Made by a program: the position numbers and the translations under genes. Of a stretch of 64,000 bases of DNA, positions 50,831 to 60,481 are shown piece by piece. The notes beneath the pieces were generated by a model. That model saw only the letters and a list, made by a program, of their open reading frames with translations, was not told where the DNA came from and searched no databases. Positions within the stretch are counted from its first letter, which is position 1, and each line of letters begins with the position of its first letter. Source of the DNA: Kitasatospora setae KM-6054 (lineage in GTDB: Bacteria; Actinomycetota; Actinomycetes; Streptomycetales; Streptomycetaceae); NCBI RefSeq assembly GCF_000269985.1, contig NC_016109.1, positions 620,001-684,000 of the forward strand, given 5' to 3'.

Positions 50831-52559
50831 CGACCTTGAGCACCTTCCCGGTGGCGCCCGCCGTGAGGTAGCCGCCGCCGCTGCCCTGGTCGTCGGAGAG
50901 GTAGTAGCGGATGGTGATCTCGTCCGCGAACCAGCCGTAGTCGACCAGCAGGTAGCGGTCCTTGGGCTGCGGGACGTCGAGCCGGCTCTTCGCGGTGGCC
51001 GTGACGGTCGGGAGCTGGTTCCAGTCGATCTTGCCGAGGTCGACGAGCTTCTTGGCGCTGATGCTGTCGACGGTGCTGCCGTTGCTGACGGTGATCTTGC
51101 CCGCCCGGTAGTCGACCATGTCGTAGCGCGCCGGGTTGTCCTTGCGGACCACCCTGGCGTGCGCGTTGTCGGAGCGGACCGTCATGTCGATGATCGTGGA
51201 GCTGCCGGTGCTCGTCCGGATCGACTCGACCAGGGCGCGGGCGCCGTCCGGAGTGAGCAGGTCGGTGCCGGCGGCGGGCGCGCCGGAGCCGGAGCCGGAG
51301 CCGCCCTTGGGCGGTGTCGCGGACGGCACGGCGCCGGACGGGGTGGCGGGCGGCGCGGCCCCGGTGGCCGTCCCGGCGGCCGTCCCGGCGGTGGCGGGGG
51401 CGGAGGCCCCGGCGGCCGACGTCCCGCCCTTCTTCTGCTCCTCGAACAGCTTCGGCCCGAACGCCCACCCGAGCAGCCCGAGCGCCGCCACCGCCGCGAC
51501 CACCGCCGTCAGCACGGCCCCGCTCCGCCGCCGCGACTCCGGCGCCGGCGCCGGGCCCGGCCGGACCTGCTCGGTCGGCGCGTACCCGCCGCCCCCGCCG
51601 TGCGTCCCGTGCGCCCCGTGCGCCCCGTGCGTCTGGGTCGGGCTGTACGGGACGGTGCCGTTGGTCTCGGTCGGGGAGAACGCGGGGCTGCCGCCGAGAG
51701 TCCCGTCGATGCCCTGTTCGGCGGCGGCGAGGAGCCGGTCGAGGCGGACGGCGTCGGGCCGCCGGGCGGGGTCGCGGTCGAGCAGCGCGCTGAGGGTGGG
51801 GCCGAGCGGGCCGGAGCGGGCGGGGGGCGGCAGCGGCTGGTCGAGGATGGCGGCGAGGGTGGCGATGCTGGTGGCGCGGCGCAGCGGGTGGTGGCCCTCG
51901 ACGGCGACGTACAGGGTCATGCCGAGGGACCACAGGTCGGAGGCGGGGTCGCCCTCGTGGCCGCGGATGCGTTCGGGGGCGATGTACTCGGGCGAGCCGA
52001 TCAGCGCCCCGGTGGCGGTGAGGCTGGTGGACTCGCTGAGCGCGGCGATGCCGAAGTCGGTGAGGACGGGGGTGCCGTCGGCGCGCAGCAGGACGTTGCC
52101 GGGTTTGACGTCGCGGTGCTGGATGCCGGCGGCGTGGGCGGCGGTGAGCGCGGCGAGCAGGCCGCGGCCGATCCGGGCGGCCTCCTGCGGGGCGAGCGGG
52201 CCGCGGGTGATCCGGTCGTGCAGGGAGCCTCCGGTGACGAGTTCCATCACCAGCCAGGGGTGGGCGAGTTCGGCGTTGTCGACGATGTGGTGGATGGTGA
52301 CCACGTTGGGGTGCTGGAGCCGGGCGAGGGCCTGGGCCTCGCGCAGGACGCGTTCGCGCAGTTCGTGCGCGGCGGCGGGGTCGGCGGCGAGCATCGCCGG
52401 GTCGGGCGGGCGGACCTCCTTGAGCGCGACCTCGCGCTGCAGCATGGTGTCCCTGGCCTTCCAGACCAGTCCCATCCCGCCGCCGCCCAGCCGCGCGAGC
52501 AACTCGAAGCGGCCGTCGATCAGTTGGCCGCCCGGCCCGGCTGTCGTCATGGCGCTCAT
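50814..52559 (-). CDS. Membrane Ser/Thr protein kinase
   Basis: This 581-residue Hanks-type kinase has the Gly loop LGGGGMGLVWKA, VAIK-like Lys (VALKEV), catalytic loop HRDVKPGNVLL, DFG and APE (IAPERI). A Pro/Ala-rich linker, one membrane segment (VLTAVVAAVAALGLLGWAFG) and an extracytoplasmic domain of about 200 residues follow. That domain resembles a lipoprotein/LppX-like sensor (LVESIRTSTGSSTIIDMTV). It stands alone. The stimulus is unknown. Confidence 0.9.
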   Translation of the reverse strand: MSAMTTAGPGGQLIDGRFELLARLGGGGMGLVWKARDTMLQREVALKEVRPPDPAMLAADPAAAHELRERVLREAQALARLQHPNVVTIHHIVDNAELAHPWLVMELVTGGSLHDRITRGPLAPQEAARIGRGLLAALTAAHAAGIQHRDVKPGNVLLRADGTPVLTDFGIAALSESTSLTATGALIGSPEYIAPERIRGHEGDPASDLWSLGMTLYVAVEGHHPLRRATSIATLAAILDQPLPPPARSGPLGPTLSALLDRDPARRPDAVRLDRLLAAAEQGIDGTLGGSPAFSPTETNGTVPYSPTQTHGAHGAHGTHGGGGGYAPTEQVRPGPAPAPESRRRSGAVLTAVVAAVAALGLLGWAFGPKLFEEQKKGGTSAAGASAPATAGTAAGTATGAAPPATPSGAVPSATPPKGGSGSGSGAPAAGTDLLTPDGARALVESIRTSTGSSTIIDMTVRSDNAHARVVRKDNPARYDMVDYRAGKITVSNGSTVDSISAKKLVDLGKIDWNQLPTVTATAKSRLDVPQPKDRYLLVDYGWFADEITIRYYLSDDQGSGGGYLTAGATGKVLKVVKSTD

Positions 52560-52642
52560 CGTAGGGGTTGGCGCCGACGCCCTTCGAACGCGGCCGCGCC
52601 GCCGGGCCCGCGACGGCCGGGGGCGCGGGCGGGGGCGGGGGC

Positions 52643-53110
52643 TCAGCGGCCGCCGGCCGGGGCGAGTTCGACTTCGGGGCCGTGCTGGCGGGTGCCCCAG
52701 CCGGTGCGCGGGCAGGTGAGGGCGGCGTACCAGCGCAGCGGGCGCAGGACCGTCCAGGACCAGAGGGCGGCGAGCGGGCTGAGGGCCCAGGTGGCGAGTT
52801 GGGAGCGCCGTGCACCCGGCCGCGCGCAGCCGCCGCCCGAGGTCCGCGGGCCGGTCGGGCGCGTACGCCTTCCACGCGCAGGGCAGTCCGCGGGCGGCGA
52901 AGTACCGGGCCTGCCCGGCGATCGCCTCGTCCGCCCGGCGCCGTCCGCGCCCAGGCCGGACGGGAGCACCCCGTTCCAGTCGTGCGGCTCACCGACCTGC
53001 CGCACCACGGCCCCGTCCCGCTCGACCCGGGCGGTGGGGCTGTCGGGCAGCACCTCCCGGCGCATCCGGCGGTCGAACAGGGCGGGTACGGCGGGCTGGT
53101 CCGTCTGCCC
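52643..53110 (-). pseudogene. Chimeric debris: GNAT fragment joined to a GT2 C-terminus
   Basis: The 5' part reads ALFDRRMRREVLPDSPTARVER and VRQVGEPHDWNGVL. After a frameshift near 52940 it continues DEAIAGQARYFAARGLPCAWKAYAPDRPADLG, all typical of a streptomycete GNAT. From about 52800 another protein takes over: TWALSPLAALWSWTVLRPLRWYAALTCPRTGWGTR, the end of a polysaccharide-type GT2 glycosyltransferase. Neither part is complete. Confidence 0.6.
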
Positions 53111-53138
53111 ACCCCGGCACGGCGGCACCGCCCGCCGG

Positions 53139-53967
53139 TCAGGAGTGCGCGCAGGGCAGCAGCACCGCGCCGGGGCCCGGCGCGTGGCGGACGGGGGCGG
53201 CCGGGCCGGCCGGGTCGCCCGGCGGGCAGGGGGTGTCGGGGCCACAGACGTGGACGGCGGGCCAGCTGCGGGCGGCGGCGGGGGCCAGGTCGGCGGTGCG
53301 GCTGTCGCCGATGACGCAGCAGACGGTGCGGTCGGGGCCGAGCGCGCGCTCGACGGCCGCGAAGAAGGCGGGGTGCGGTGTGGCGTGGCGGATCTCGCCG
53401 GAGACGAACACCCGGGCGAAGTGGCCCTCCAGGCCGCTCAGTCGGAGCTTGAGACACTGGAGCCGGGGGCGCCGTTGGTGATCAGCCAGGCGTGGTGTCC
53501 GGCGGTGACGCGGGCCGGCAGGACGGACGCGCCGGGCAGCGGGCGGACCAGCGGGCGGACCAGCGCGCGCCGGTGGGCGCCGAACAGTCGGTCCGCGGCG
53601 GCCGCGTCCACTCCCCCGGCGCCCGGCAGTCCGCCCCAGACCGCCGCCCGGTAGCGCAGGCCCCAGGCGGCGGCGTCCGGCAGGTCGGGGTGGGTGAGGT
53701 CGGCCCAGAGGGCCTCCCAGGAGCTGACGCCGAGGTCGCGCAGCCGGGGGTGGTGCGGCCCCGCCCGCCAGTGCGTGCGGGCGACGGCCTCCCGGGCGGC
53801 CGGGCGGCCGGGAGGTCCGGGAGGTCCGGGAGGTCCGGGAGGTCCGGGAGGTCCGGGAGGTCCGGGAGGTCCGGGAGGTCCGGGAGGTCCGGGAGGTCCG
53901 GGAGGTCCGGGAGGTCCGGGAGCAGGGTGTCGTCGAGGTCGAGCAGGACCACCCGACGCGGGTCCAC
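53139..53967 (-). pseudogene. HAD-family hydrolase with frameshifts and an expanded repeat
   Basis: GTG start, then VVLLDLDDTLLPD (HAD motif I). Thirteen copies of a 9-bp repeat coding LPD follow. The frame then changes: REAVARTHWR, LWADLTHPDLPDAAAWGLRYR, AWLITNGAPG (motif II Thr). A further one-base shift near 53470 leads to LQCLKLRLSGLEGHF and VFVSGEIRHATPHPAFF, with CCVIGDSRTADL (motif IV) at the end. All HAD motifs survive but in three frames, so it is probably inactive. Confidence 0.75.
53812..53928 (+). repeat. 9-bp minisatellite, 13 copies
   Basis: GGAGGTCCG repeats perfectly 13 times. On the minus strand it codes Leu-Pro-Asp units directly after the HAD motif I. Unit length is three codons, so copy changes keep the frame. 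Confidence 0.95.
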
Positions 53968-53969
53968 GG

Positions 53970-54626
53970 TCAGGCCACGGCCTCGAACGGGCGGACGGTG
54001 AAGTCGGTGCAGACGTTCAGGGTGCCGTTGTCGACGCCGCCGCTGACCGGGACCTGCACCTGCTCGGTGGTGTCGGGCAGGATCACCGCGACCTTGGTGC
54101 CGGTGACCGGGCAGACCAGCCGGCCGGAGGCGCTGCCCTCGAAGTTGACGTTGCTGTAGAGCAGTTGGGCGACGGCGGACTTGCCGGGCGACAGCGTGAC
54201 GGTGCCCGCGGCCGTCTCCTTCTGCCGGACGGCGTCCAGCGGGGCGGACTTGCCCTGGTCGTCGGCGAGCCGGACGCCCGGGAAGCCGGTCAGCGTGCAC
54301 GCCTTGCCGGAGGTGTTCTGCGCCCGCAGCTCGGCCAGCGCGGACGACTGCTGGGTGGCCCGGTCGTTGGGGCCGGTCACGGTCAGCTTGACGTCCTTGG
54401 CGGTGCACTTGGCGCTCCCGGCGGCCTGCGCGGACGCGCTGCCCGTGGCGCCGCCCTTGCCCGCGCCGGTGGCGCTGGTGGTCGGCGCGGCGGCGGGGGC
54501 GGAGGCGGCGGCGGAGGAGGAGGCCGCGGTGCCGGTGGCGGCCCCGTCGTCGTCGCAGGCGGTGAGGGTCAGCCCGGCGAGCAGCGCGACGGCGGCGGTG
54601 GCGGTCAGGCGGGTGATGGTGCGCAT
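53970..54626 (-). CDS. DUF4232-like lipoprotein
   Basis: This 218-residue protein has a lipobox (LAGLTLTACDDD), an Ala/Ser-rich spacer and a C-terminal DUF4232 domain (CTAKDVKLTVTGPNDRATQ, LRAQNTSGKACTLTGFPGV). Domain proteins are abundant on the streptomycete cell surface. Function unknown. ATG at 54626. Confidence 0.8.
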   Translation of the reverse strand: MRTITRLTATAAVALLAGLTLTACDDDGAATGTAASSSAAASAPAAAPTTSATGAGKGGATGSASAQAAGSAKCTAKDVKLTVTGPNDRATQQSSALAELRAQNTSGKACTLTGFPGVRLADDQGKSAPLDAVRQKETAAGTVTLSPGKSAVAQLLYSNVNFEGSASGRLVCPVTGTKVAVILPDTTEQVQVPVSGGVDNGTLNVCTDFTVRPFEAVA

Positions 54627-54798
54627 GGCGGGTCTACCTCGGTGGCGTGGGGGCGGTGGGTGGAGTACGTGCAGGCAGAGTTCTATCGCCCCGTGATCCA
54701 CACCCGTGTCCCCCGGCCGTCACAACCGCGCTACAGGCGGCGGACACAACGGGCGCCGCCGCCCAAAACCGGCACCGGGTCTGCCCGATGAGGCAGCG

Positions 54799-55293
54799 TC
54801 AGAGCGCGGCGAGCCTGGCCAGCGCCCCGTCCTCGGCGGCCGCGAGGGCGCAGGCGGCGCGGACGGCGGCGTCGTGGGCGGCGGCGAGGGCGTCGAGGCG
54901 GGTGAGGCGGGTGCGGCCCCGGCGGGAGAGGTGGGCGGTGATCCGGCGGCGGTCCTGGTCGCCCTGCCGGCGGTAGACCAGGCCGGCGTCGGCGAGGGCG
55001 TCGACCAGGCGGCTCAGGCTGGCCTGCGGGATGAGCAGCGACTGCGCCAACTCGCCCATGGCGTGGCCCTGTTCGTCGGCGAGGGCGCGCAGCACCCGCC
55101 ACTGGTCGACGGTGCAGTCCTCCTCGGCGAGGGCGGCGGCCAGGCCGCCGGTGAGCCGGCGGTGGGCGAGCGCGACGAGTTCGACCAGCAGCGGAGCCGG
55201 AGCCGCGCCCGGCGTGGCGGCCTCCCTCGCAGCGGCGCCCGGCGTGGCGGCCTCCCGCGCAGCGGCGCCCCGCGTGGTGGCGTCGGCGGACAT
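54799..55293 (-). CDS. MarR-family regulator
   Basis: This 164-residue protein has the MarR winged helix (CTVDQWRVLRALADEQGHAMGELAQ, LIPQASLSRLVDALADAGLVYRR, DRRRITAHLSRRGR). The N-terminus is a low-complexity Ala/Glu/Pro repeat (REAATPGAAA twice). It is divergent from the amide operon, 89 bp away, and is the likely regulator. Confidence 0.88.
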   Translation of the reverse strand: MSADATTRGAAAREAATPGAAAREAATPGAAPAPLLVELVALAHRRLTGGLAAALAEEDCTVDQWRVLRALADEQGHAMGELAQSLLIPQASLSRLVDALADAGLVYRRQGDQDRRRITAHLSRRGRTRLTRLDALAAAHDAAVRAACALAAAEDGALARLAAL

Positions 55294-55382
55294 CCGGCCT
55301 CCCGTTCCGTTCCCCTTGCCGTGACCCGCCCGGGTTTCCCGGCGGCGGGGGTCACGACCATACTCGCACTGGTGAGGACGGA

Positions 55383-56447
55383 GTGACGCTGGACGCCAGG
55401 CTGGTCGACCCGCTCGACGCGCTGCACCTCGGACGGGAGGGCGGCGCGTTCCGGGTCGGCCTCGTCGTGCCGCAGTCCGGGACGCTCGGGCTGACCGGCC
55501 CGTCCGCGCTGGACGGCGCGCTGCTGGCCGCGCACGAGGTGAACGCCCGCGGCGGGGTGCTCGGCCGCCCGCTGGAGCTGGTGCTGGTGGACGGCGGCGG
55601 CGCGCCGCAGCCGGTGGCCGCCGAGGTGCGCCGGCTGCTCGCGGCGGGGGCGCTGGACGCCCTGGCCGGCTGCCACACCAGCGACGTGCACCGGGCGGTG
55701 GAGGAGGTGGCCGCCGAGCGGATCGCGTACGTGTTCACCCCGCCGCACGAGGGCGGCTCCCGGCGGCCCGGCGTGCTCTGCACCGGGATCGCCCCGGCGG
55801 CCCAACTCGGCCCGGCGATCGCCCGGTTGACCGAGCTGCACGGTCTGCGCCGGTGGGCGCTGGTCGGCAACGACTACATCTGGCCGCGCAGCGTGCACCG
55901 CGCGGCCGCCCGCCTGGCGGCCGGCGCCGGGGCCCGGGTGGTGCTGGAGCGCCGGCTCCCGTTCGGCACGGTCGAGCGGTCCGTCGAACCGCTGCTGGAC
56001 GAGCTGCGCGCGACCCGCGCGGACGCCCTGCTGCTCAGCCTGATCGGGCGCGACCAGGTGCTGTTCAACCGGGCGCTGCGCCGCAGCGGCCTGGACCGCC
56101 GGCTGGTCCGGCTCTCCGGCTCGCTGGAGGAGAACGGCCTGCTGGCCCTGGGCGGCGACGGCACCGGCACGCTGTACGCCGCGATGCCCTCGTTCGCGAC
56201 CCTGGCCGAGGAGCCCCGCCAACTGCTGGCCGAACGCCACCGGGCGCTCTGCGGCCCGTGGGCGCCGGTGCTGGACGCCTACGCGGTGGGCCTGTACGAC
56301 GGCCTGCACCTGCTGGCGACGCTGGCCGCCCGCCGCGCCCTGGAGCCGGCCGGCCTGGCCCGGGCGGCCGCCCCGCTGCTGCGCGCCGGGCGGCGCACGG
56401 TGCACCTGGCCCGGGCCGAGGGCCCGGGCTTCGCCGTCCTGCCCTGA
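55383..56447 (+). CDS. AmiC-like amide/urea-binding protein without signal peptide
   Basis: This 354-residue type I periplasmic-binding fold (FRVGLVVPQSGTLGLTGPSALDGALLA, NARGGVLGRPLELVLVDGG) matches AmiC/UrtA. No Sec or lipoprotein signal precedes it, so it acts in the cytoplasm like AmiC, the amide sensor of Pseudomonas. It heads an operon-like run with a permease and an acetamidase, so it probably senses short amides. Confidence 0.8.
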   Translation: MTLDARLVDPLDALHLGREGGAFRVGLVVPQSGTLGLTGPSALDGALLAAHEVNARGGVLGRPLELVLVDGGGAPQPVAAEVRRLLAAGALDALAGCHTSDVHRAVEEVAAERIAYVFTPPHEGGSRRPGVLCTGIAPAAQLGPAIARLTELHGLRRWALVGNDYIWPRSVHRAAARLAAGAGARVVLERRLPFGTVERSVEPLLDELRATRADALLLSLIGRDQVLFNRALRRSGLDRRLVRLSGSLEENGLLALGGDGTGTLYAAMPSFATLAEEPRQLLAERHRALCGPWAPVLDAYAVGLYDGLHLLATLAARRALEPAGLARAAAPLLRAGRRTVHLARAEGPGFAVLP

Positions 56448-56573
56448 ATCGCTTCCCACCCCCGCCACCACTGCGGGTAACGGTCCCGCACGCCGAGAAA
56501 ACCCTTCCATCTGGAAATACTTACCCCTACAGTCTCCCCCACACCCGCTGTCCCGTCACGGAGAGGGAGCACC

Positions 56574-58061
56574 ATGGCCGACACACCCGCGCCCCAGGGC
56601 ATCGAGAACTACGGCTACCGACAGGAGTTGCGCCGCTCCCTGACCTTCACCGACCTGCTCGTCTACGGGCTGGTCTTCATGGTGCCGATCGCGCCGTTCG
56701 GCATCTTCGGCAGCGTCTTCCAGGGCTCCGGCGGGATGGTCGCGCTGGCGTACGTGCTGGGCATGGTGGCGATGATGTTCACCGCGCTGTCGTACGCCCA
56801 GATGTCGCGGGCGTTCCCGATGGCGGGTTCGGTGTACACCTACGCGGGTCGCGGGATCGGCGCGCCGGTGGGCTTCCTGTCCGGCTGGATGATCCTGCTG
56901 GACTACGTGCTGGTGCCGAGCCTGCTGTACCTGATCGCCGGGGTGGCGATGAACTCGCTGGTGGCGTCGGTGCCGGTGTGGCTCTGGGTGGTCGGGTTCG
57001 TGCTGCTGAACACGGCGGTCAACTACCTGGGCATCGAGACCACCGCCAAGGTCAACAAGGCGGTGCTGGTCGGCGAACTGGTGGTGCTGGCGCTGTTCGT
57101 GGTGGTCGGCGTGGTGGCGCTGGCCGGCGGCAAGGGCCGGGGCTTCGACTTCACGCCGCTGTACAACGGGCACACCTTCTCCTGGAGCCTGGTGTTCGGC
57201 GCGGTGTCGATCGCGGTGCTGAGCTTCCTCGGCTTCGACGGCATCTCCACCCTCTCGGAGGAGAACCGGGATTCGGCGAAGGCGATCGGCCGGTCGATGG
57301 TGGCCGCGCTGCTGCTGGCGGGCACGCTGTTCATCGTGCAGACCTGGATCGCGTCGCTGCTGGTCGCCGACCCGGACGCGCTGGTGGCGGACGGCGATCC
57401 GGACGGCACCGCGTTCTACGACGCGGCGCGCACCGCGGCCGGCGGCTGGCTGGCCACCCTGACCGCCGCCGCGACGGCCGTGGCCTGGGGCTTCGCCAAC
57501 TCGCTGGTGGCCCAGGCGGCGACCAGCCGGCTGCTGTTCGCGATGGCCCGCGACCGCCAGCTGCCGTCCTTCCTGGCGAAGGTCCACCCGACCCGCCGGG
57601 TGCCGGTCAACGCGACCCTGCTGACCGCCGGCGTCTCGCTGGCGCTCGGCCTCTACATGACCTCCCGGGCGGACGGCATCACGCTGCTCAGCTCGCTGGT
57701 CAACTTCGGCGCGCTGAGCACCTTCCTGGTGCTGCACGTCGCCGTGGTGGTGCACTACCTGGTCCGCAAGCGCAGCCGGGACTACTGGCGGCACCTGGTC
57801 GCCCCGGTGCTGGGCTTCGCGATCCTGGCGTACGTGGTGGTCAACGCGAACATCGCGGCGCAGCGGCTCGGCTTCGTCTGGGTGCTGGTCGGCGCCCTGG
57901 TGCTGACCGGGCTGATCGCGACCGGCCGCAAGCCGCAGCTGTCGGTGGCCGAGCCGATCGCCGCCGTCCCCGCCCAGGCTCCCGCGCCCGCGCCCGCGCC
58001 CGCCGAGGCTCCCGCGCCCGCCGACTCCCCGACCGATTCCCCCGCCAAGGAGAACCCGTGA
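56574..58061 (+). CDS. APC-family amino acid/amide permease
   Basis: This 495-residue protein has about 12 membrane segments and the APC opening LTFTDLLVYGLVFMVPIAPFG. SFLGFDGISTLSEENRDSAKAIG is the usual cytoplasmic loop. The C-terminus is a Pro/Ala repeat. It is coupled to the acetamidase gene (GTGA overlap), so its substrate is probably an amide or amine. Confidence 0.88.
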   Translation: MADTPAPQGIENYGYRQELRRSLTFTDLLVYGLVFMVPIAPFGIFGSVFQGSGGMVALAYVLGMVAMMFTALSYAQMSRAFPMAGSVYTYAGRGIGAPVGFLSGWMILLDYVLVPSLLYLIAGVAMNSLVASVPVWLWVVGFVLLNTAVNYLGIETTAKVNKAVLVGELVVLALFVVVGVVALAGGKGRGFDFTPLYNGHTFSWSLVFGAVSIAVLSFLGFDGISTLSEENRDSAKAIGRSMVAALLLAGTLFIVQTWIASLLVADPDALVADGDPDGTAFYDAARTAAGGWLATLTAAATAVAWGFANSLVAQAATSRLLFAMARDRQLPSFLAKVHPTRRVPVNATLLTAGVSLALGLYMTSRADGITLLSSLVNFGALSTFLVLHVAVVVHYLVRKRSRDYWRHLVAPVLGFAILAYVVVNANIAAQRLGFVWVLVGALVLTGLIATGRKPQLSVAEPIAAVPAQAPAPAPAPAEAPAPADSPTDSPAKENP

Positions 58062-59080
58062 CCCTGCCCGACGAGATCGTCCGCCTGTCCCCCGGCCCGG
58101 AGGACTGGGCCTACACCTTCGGCGGCCGGGGGCCGCTGACCACCGTCCGGCCCGGCAGCGTCGTGGAGTTGACCACCGAGGACTGCTTCGGCGGCAAGGT
58201 GCGCGGCGTGGACGACCTGCCCAGCCGGGTCTGCGTGTTCCCGTACCTGAACCCGGTGACCGGGCCGATCGCGGTCGCCGGCGCCGAGCCGGGGGACGTG
58301 CTGGCGGTGCACTTCGTGGAGATCACCCCGGCCCGGGACCGCGGCTTCTCCAGCACCTTCCCGCACTTCGGGGCGCTGACCGCGACGCACCAGACGGCGA
58401 TGCTGCACCCGGCGCTGGAGGAGCGGGTCTGGGTGTACGAGCTGGACGTGGCGGCGGGCCTGTGCCACTTCCGGGCCCGCAACAGCGACTTCGCGGTCGC
58501 GCTGCCGCTGGACCCGATGCACGGGACGGTCGGGGTGGCCCCGGCGGCCGGCGAGGTGCTGGCCTCGATCACGCCGGGCGCGCACGGCGGCAACCTGGAC
58601 ACGCCGGAGATGCGCGCGGGCACCACCGCGTACTTCGGCGTCAACGTGGACGGCGGACTGCTGGCGATCGGCGACGGGCACGCCCGGCAGGGCGAGGGCG
58701 AGGTGTGCGGGACGGCGGTGGAGGCCGCGATGCGCACCACCGTGATCGTCGACCTGGTCAAGGGCGGCGGGCCGGCCTGGCCCCGGCTGGAGAACGACGA
58801 CTTCCTGATCAGCACCGGCTCGGCCCGGCCGCTGGAGGACGCGTTCCGGATCAGCCAGCACGACCTGGTCGGCTGGACGGCCGAGCTGCTCGGCCTGGAC
58901 CAGCTGGACGCGTACCAGCTGGTCAGCCAGGCCGGGCTGGCCCCGGCGGCGAACGTCTGCGACACCAACTACACGATGGCCGCCAAGCTGCCGAAGTCCG
59001 TCCTCGGCCGAGCCCGGGCGTACGACGGCCTGCACGACCGGCTGCGGGAGACCGCGGCGGCGTACCTGCGGCACCGCTGA
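58058..59080 (+). CDS. Acetamidase/formamidase family hydrolase
   Basis: This 340-residue protein has the FmdA_AmdA features: VVELTTEDCFGG, NPVTGPIAVAGAEPGDVLAVH, GALTATHQTAML and LAIGDGHARQGEGEVCGTAVE. It hydrolyses short amides to acid and ammonia. AGGAG site before GTG 58058. Operon with the permease and the AmiC-like sensor gives a complete amide-utilisation unit. Confidence 0.92.
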   Translation: MTLPDEIVRLSPGPEDWAYTFGGRGPLTTVRPGSVVELTTEDCFGGKVRGVDDLPSRVCVFPYLNPVTGPIAVAGAEPGDVLAVHFVEITPARDRGFSSTFPHFGALTATHQTAMLHPALEERVWVYELDVAAGLCHFRARNSDFAVALPLDPMHGTVGVAPAAGEVLASITPGAHGGNLDTPEMRAGTTAYFGVNVDGGLLAIGDGHARQGEGEVCGTAVEAAMRTTVIVDLVKGGGPAWPRLENDDFLISTGSARPLEDAFRISQHDLVGWTAELLGLDQLDAYQLVSQAGLAPAANVCDTNYTMAAKLPKSVLGRARAYDGLHDRLRETAAAYLRHR

Positions 59081-59163
59081 CGCGCCGCGGGTGAGGATCT
59101 GCGATCGTTGCAGGTGAAGGCACACGCGCGCGTGTGCGAACCCACCGCAGAGGAGCAGCAGCC

Positions 59164-59490
59164 GTGATCTTCATCGCCGTGAAGTTCACCGTCCGGCCCG
59201 AGCACAGCGCCGGCTGGATCGAGCGGGTCGGGGAGTTCACCTCCTCGACCCGCGCCGAGGAGGGCAACGTCTTCTTCGAGTGGTCCCGGAGCGTCGACGA
59301 CCCGCACCAGTACGTGCTGCTGGAGGCGTTCCGGGACGGCGAGGCCGGAGCGCGGCACGTCGAGTCGGAGCACTTCAAGACGGCGATGGCCTGGATGCCG
59401 GACTTCATCAGCCGGACCCCGGAGATCGTCAACGTCGAGGTCCCCGGCACCGGTTGGAGCGCGATGGCCGAGCTCAGCCCGCGCGGCTGA
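59164..59490 (+). CDS. ABM-domain quinol monooxygenase-like protein
   Basis: This 108-residue dimeric alpha-beta-barrel protein has IFIAVKFTVRPEHSAGWIERV, FEWSRSVDDPHQYVLLEAFRD and HVESEHFKTAM. Members oxidise quinols or small aromatics, or only act as small stress proteins. GTG start, weak ribosome site. It is followed by a terminator. Confidence 0.85.
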   Translation: MIFIAVKFTVRPEHSAGWIERVGEFTSSTRAEEGNVFFEWSRSVDDPHQYVLLEAFRDGEAGARHVESEHFKTAMAWMPDFISRTPEIVNVEVPGTGWSAMAELSPRG

Positions 59491-59497
59491 ACGGTGC

Positions 59498-59530
59498 GCC
59501 GGCGCCTGGCCCCCGGGGTCAGGCGCCGGC
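59498..59530. terminator. Hairpin between convergent genes
   Basis: GCCGGCGCCTG (59498-59508) pairs with CAGGCGCCGGC (59520-59530). It overlaps the last codons of terC and can end both transcripts. Confidence 0.85.
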
Positions 59531-60481
59531 CGCCCGGTCCTGCCTGCGGGAGGCCAGCAGGCTGGCGACGGTGGTGACCGCCAGCACCACCACGATGAAG
59601 GCCAGCGAGAAGGCGATGCTGATCTCCGGCACGTGCACGCCGCTCTCGTGCAGGGCGTGCAGGATCAGTTTGACGCCGATGAAGCCGAGGATCACCGACA
59701 GCCCGTAGGAGAGGTAGACCAGCCTGGTCAGCAGGCCGCCGATCAGGAAGTACAGCTGGCGCAGGCCCATCAGCGCGAAGGCGTTGGCGGTGAAGACGAT
59801 GTAGGCGTCCTGGGTCAGGCCGAAGATCGCCGGGATCGAGTCCAGGGCGAACAGCATGTCGGTGGTGCCGATCGCCAGCATCACCGTCATCATCGGCGTC
59901 ATCAGCCGCCTGCCGTCGATCCGGACGAACAGCTTGGTGCCGTGGTACTCGTTCGTGGACGGCACCCGCTTCTTGATCAGCCGCAGCAGCCGGCCCTCCT
60001 CGAACTCCTCCTCGGTCTTGTCCTGCCCGGCCTCCTTGACCAGCTTGACGGCCGTCCAGACCAGGAAGGCGCCGAAGAGGTAGAACACCCAGGAGAACTT
60101 GGCGACCAGCGCGGCGCCGCCCGCGATGAAGATCCCGCGCAGCACCAGCGCGATGATCACGCCGAACATCAGCACCCACTGCTGGTAGATCTTCGGCACC
60201 GCGAACTTGCCCATGATCAGGATGAACACGAACAGGTTGTCCACGCTGAGCGACTTCTCCGTGACGTACCCGGCGAAGAACTCCACCGCGGGCTTCGAGC
60301 CGCCGTACCACCAGACGAAGCCGCCGAACAGGCCCGCCAGCACCACCCACACGGTGGTCCAGATCCCGGCCTCCTTGATCGAGACCTCGTGCGGCTTGCG
60401 GCCGCCGATGAAGAAGTCGGCCACGATCAGCGCGATCAGCACCGCGATGGTGGCGGCCCACAGACCCGCGGACACGTCCAA
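59519..60481 (-). CDS. TerC-family membrane protein
   Basis: This 320-residue protein has about nine membrane segments with the TerC acidic motifs (EKSLSVDNLFVF, ALDSIPAIFGLTQD). TerC proteins are linked to tellurite resistance and manganese export. TTG 60481 has GAGGAG seven bases upstream, GTG 60475 is an alternative. It stands alone. Confidence 0.92.
   Translation of the reverse strand: MDVSAGLWAATIAVLIALIVADFFIGGRKPHEVSIKEAGIWTTVWVVLAGLFGGFVWWYGGSKPAVEFFAGYVTEKSLSVDNLFVFILIMGKFAVPKIYQQWVLMFGVIIALVLRGIFIAGGAALVAKFSWVFYLFGAFLVWTAVKLVKEAGQDKTEEEFEEGRLLRLIKKRVPSTNEYHGTKLFVRIDGRRLMTPMMTVMLAIGTTDMLFALDSIPAIFGLTQDAYIVFTANAFALMGLRQLYFLIGGLLTRLVYLSYGLSVILGFIGVKLILHALHESGVHVPEISIAFSLAFIVVVLAVTTVASLLASRRQDRAAGA

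Noticed and set aside
53812..53928. Phase-variable switch in the HAD gene
   Set aside because: The repeat unit is 9 bp, so copy-number change never alters the reading frame, and the gene has other frameshifts.
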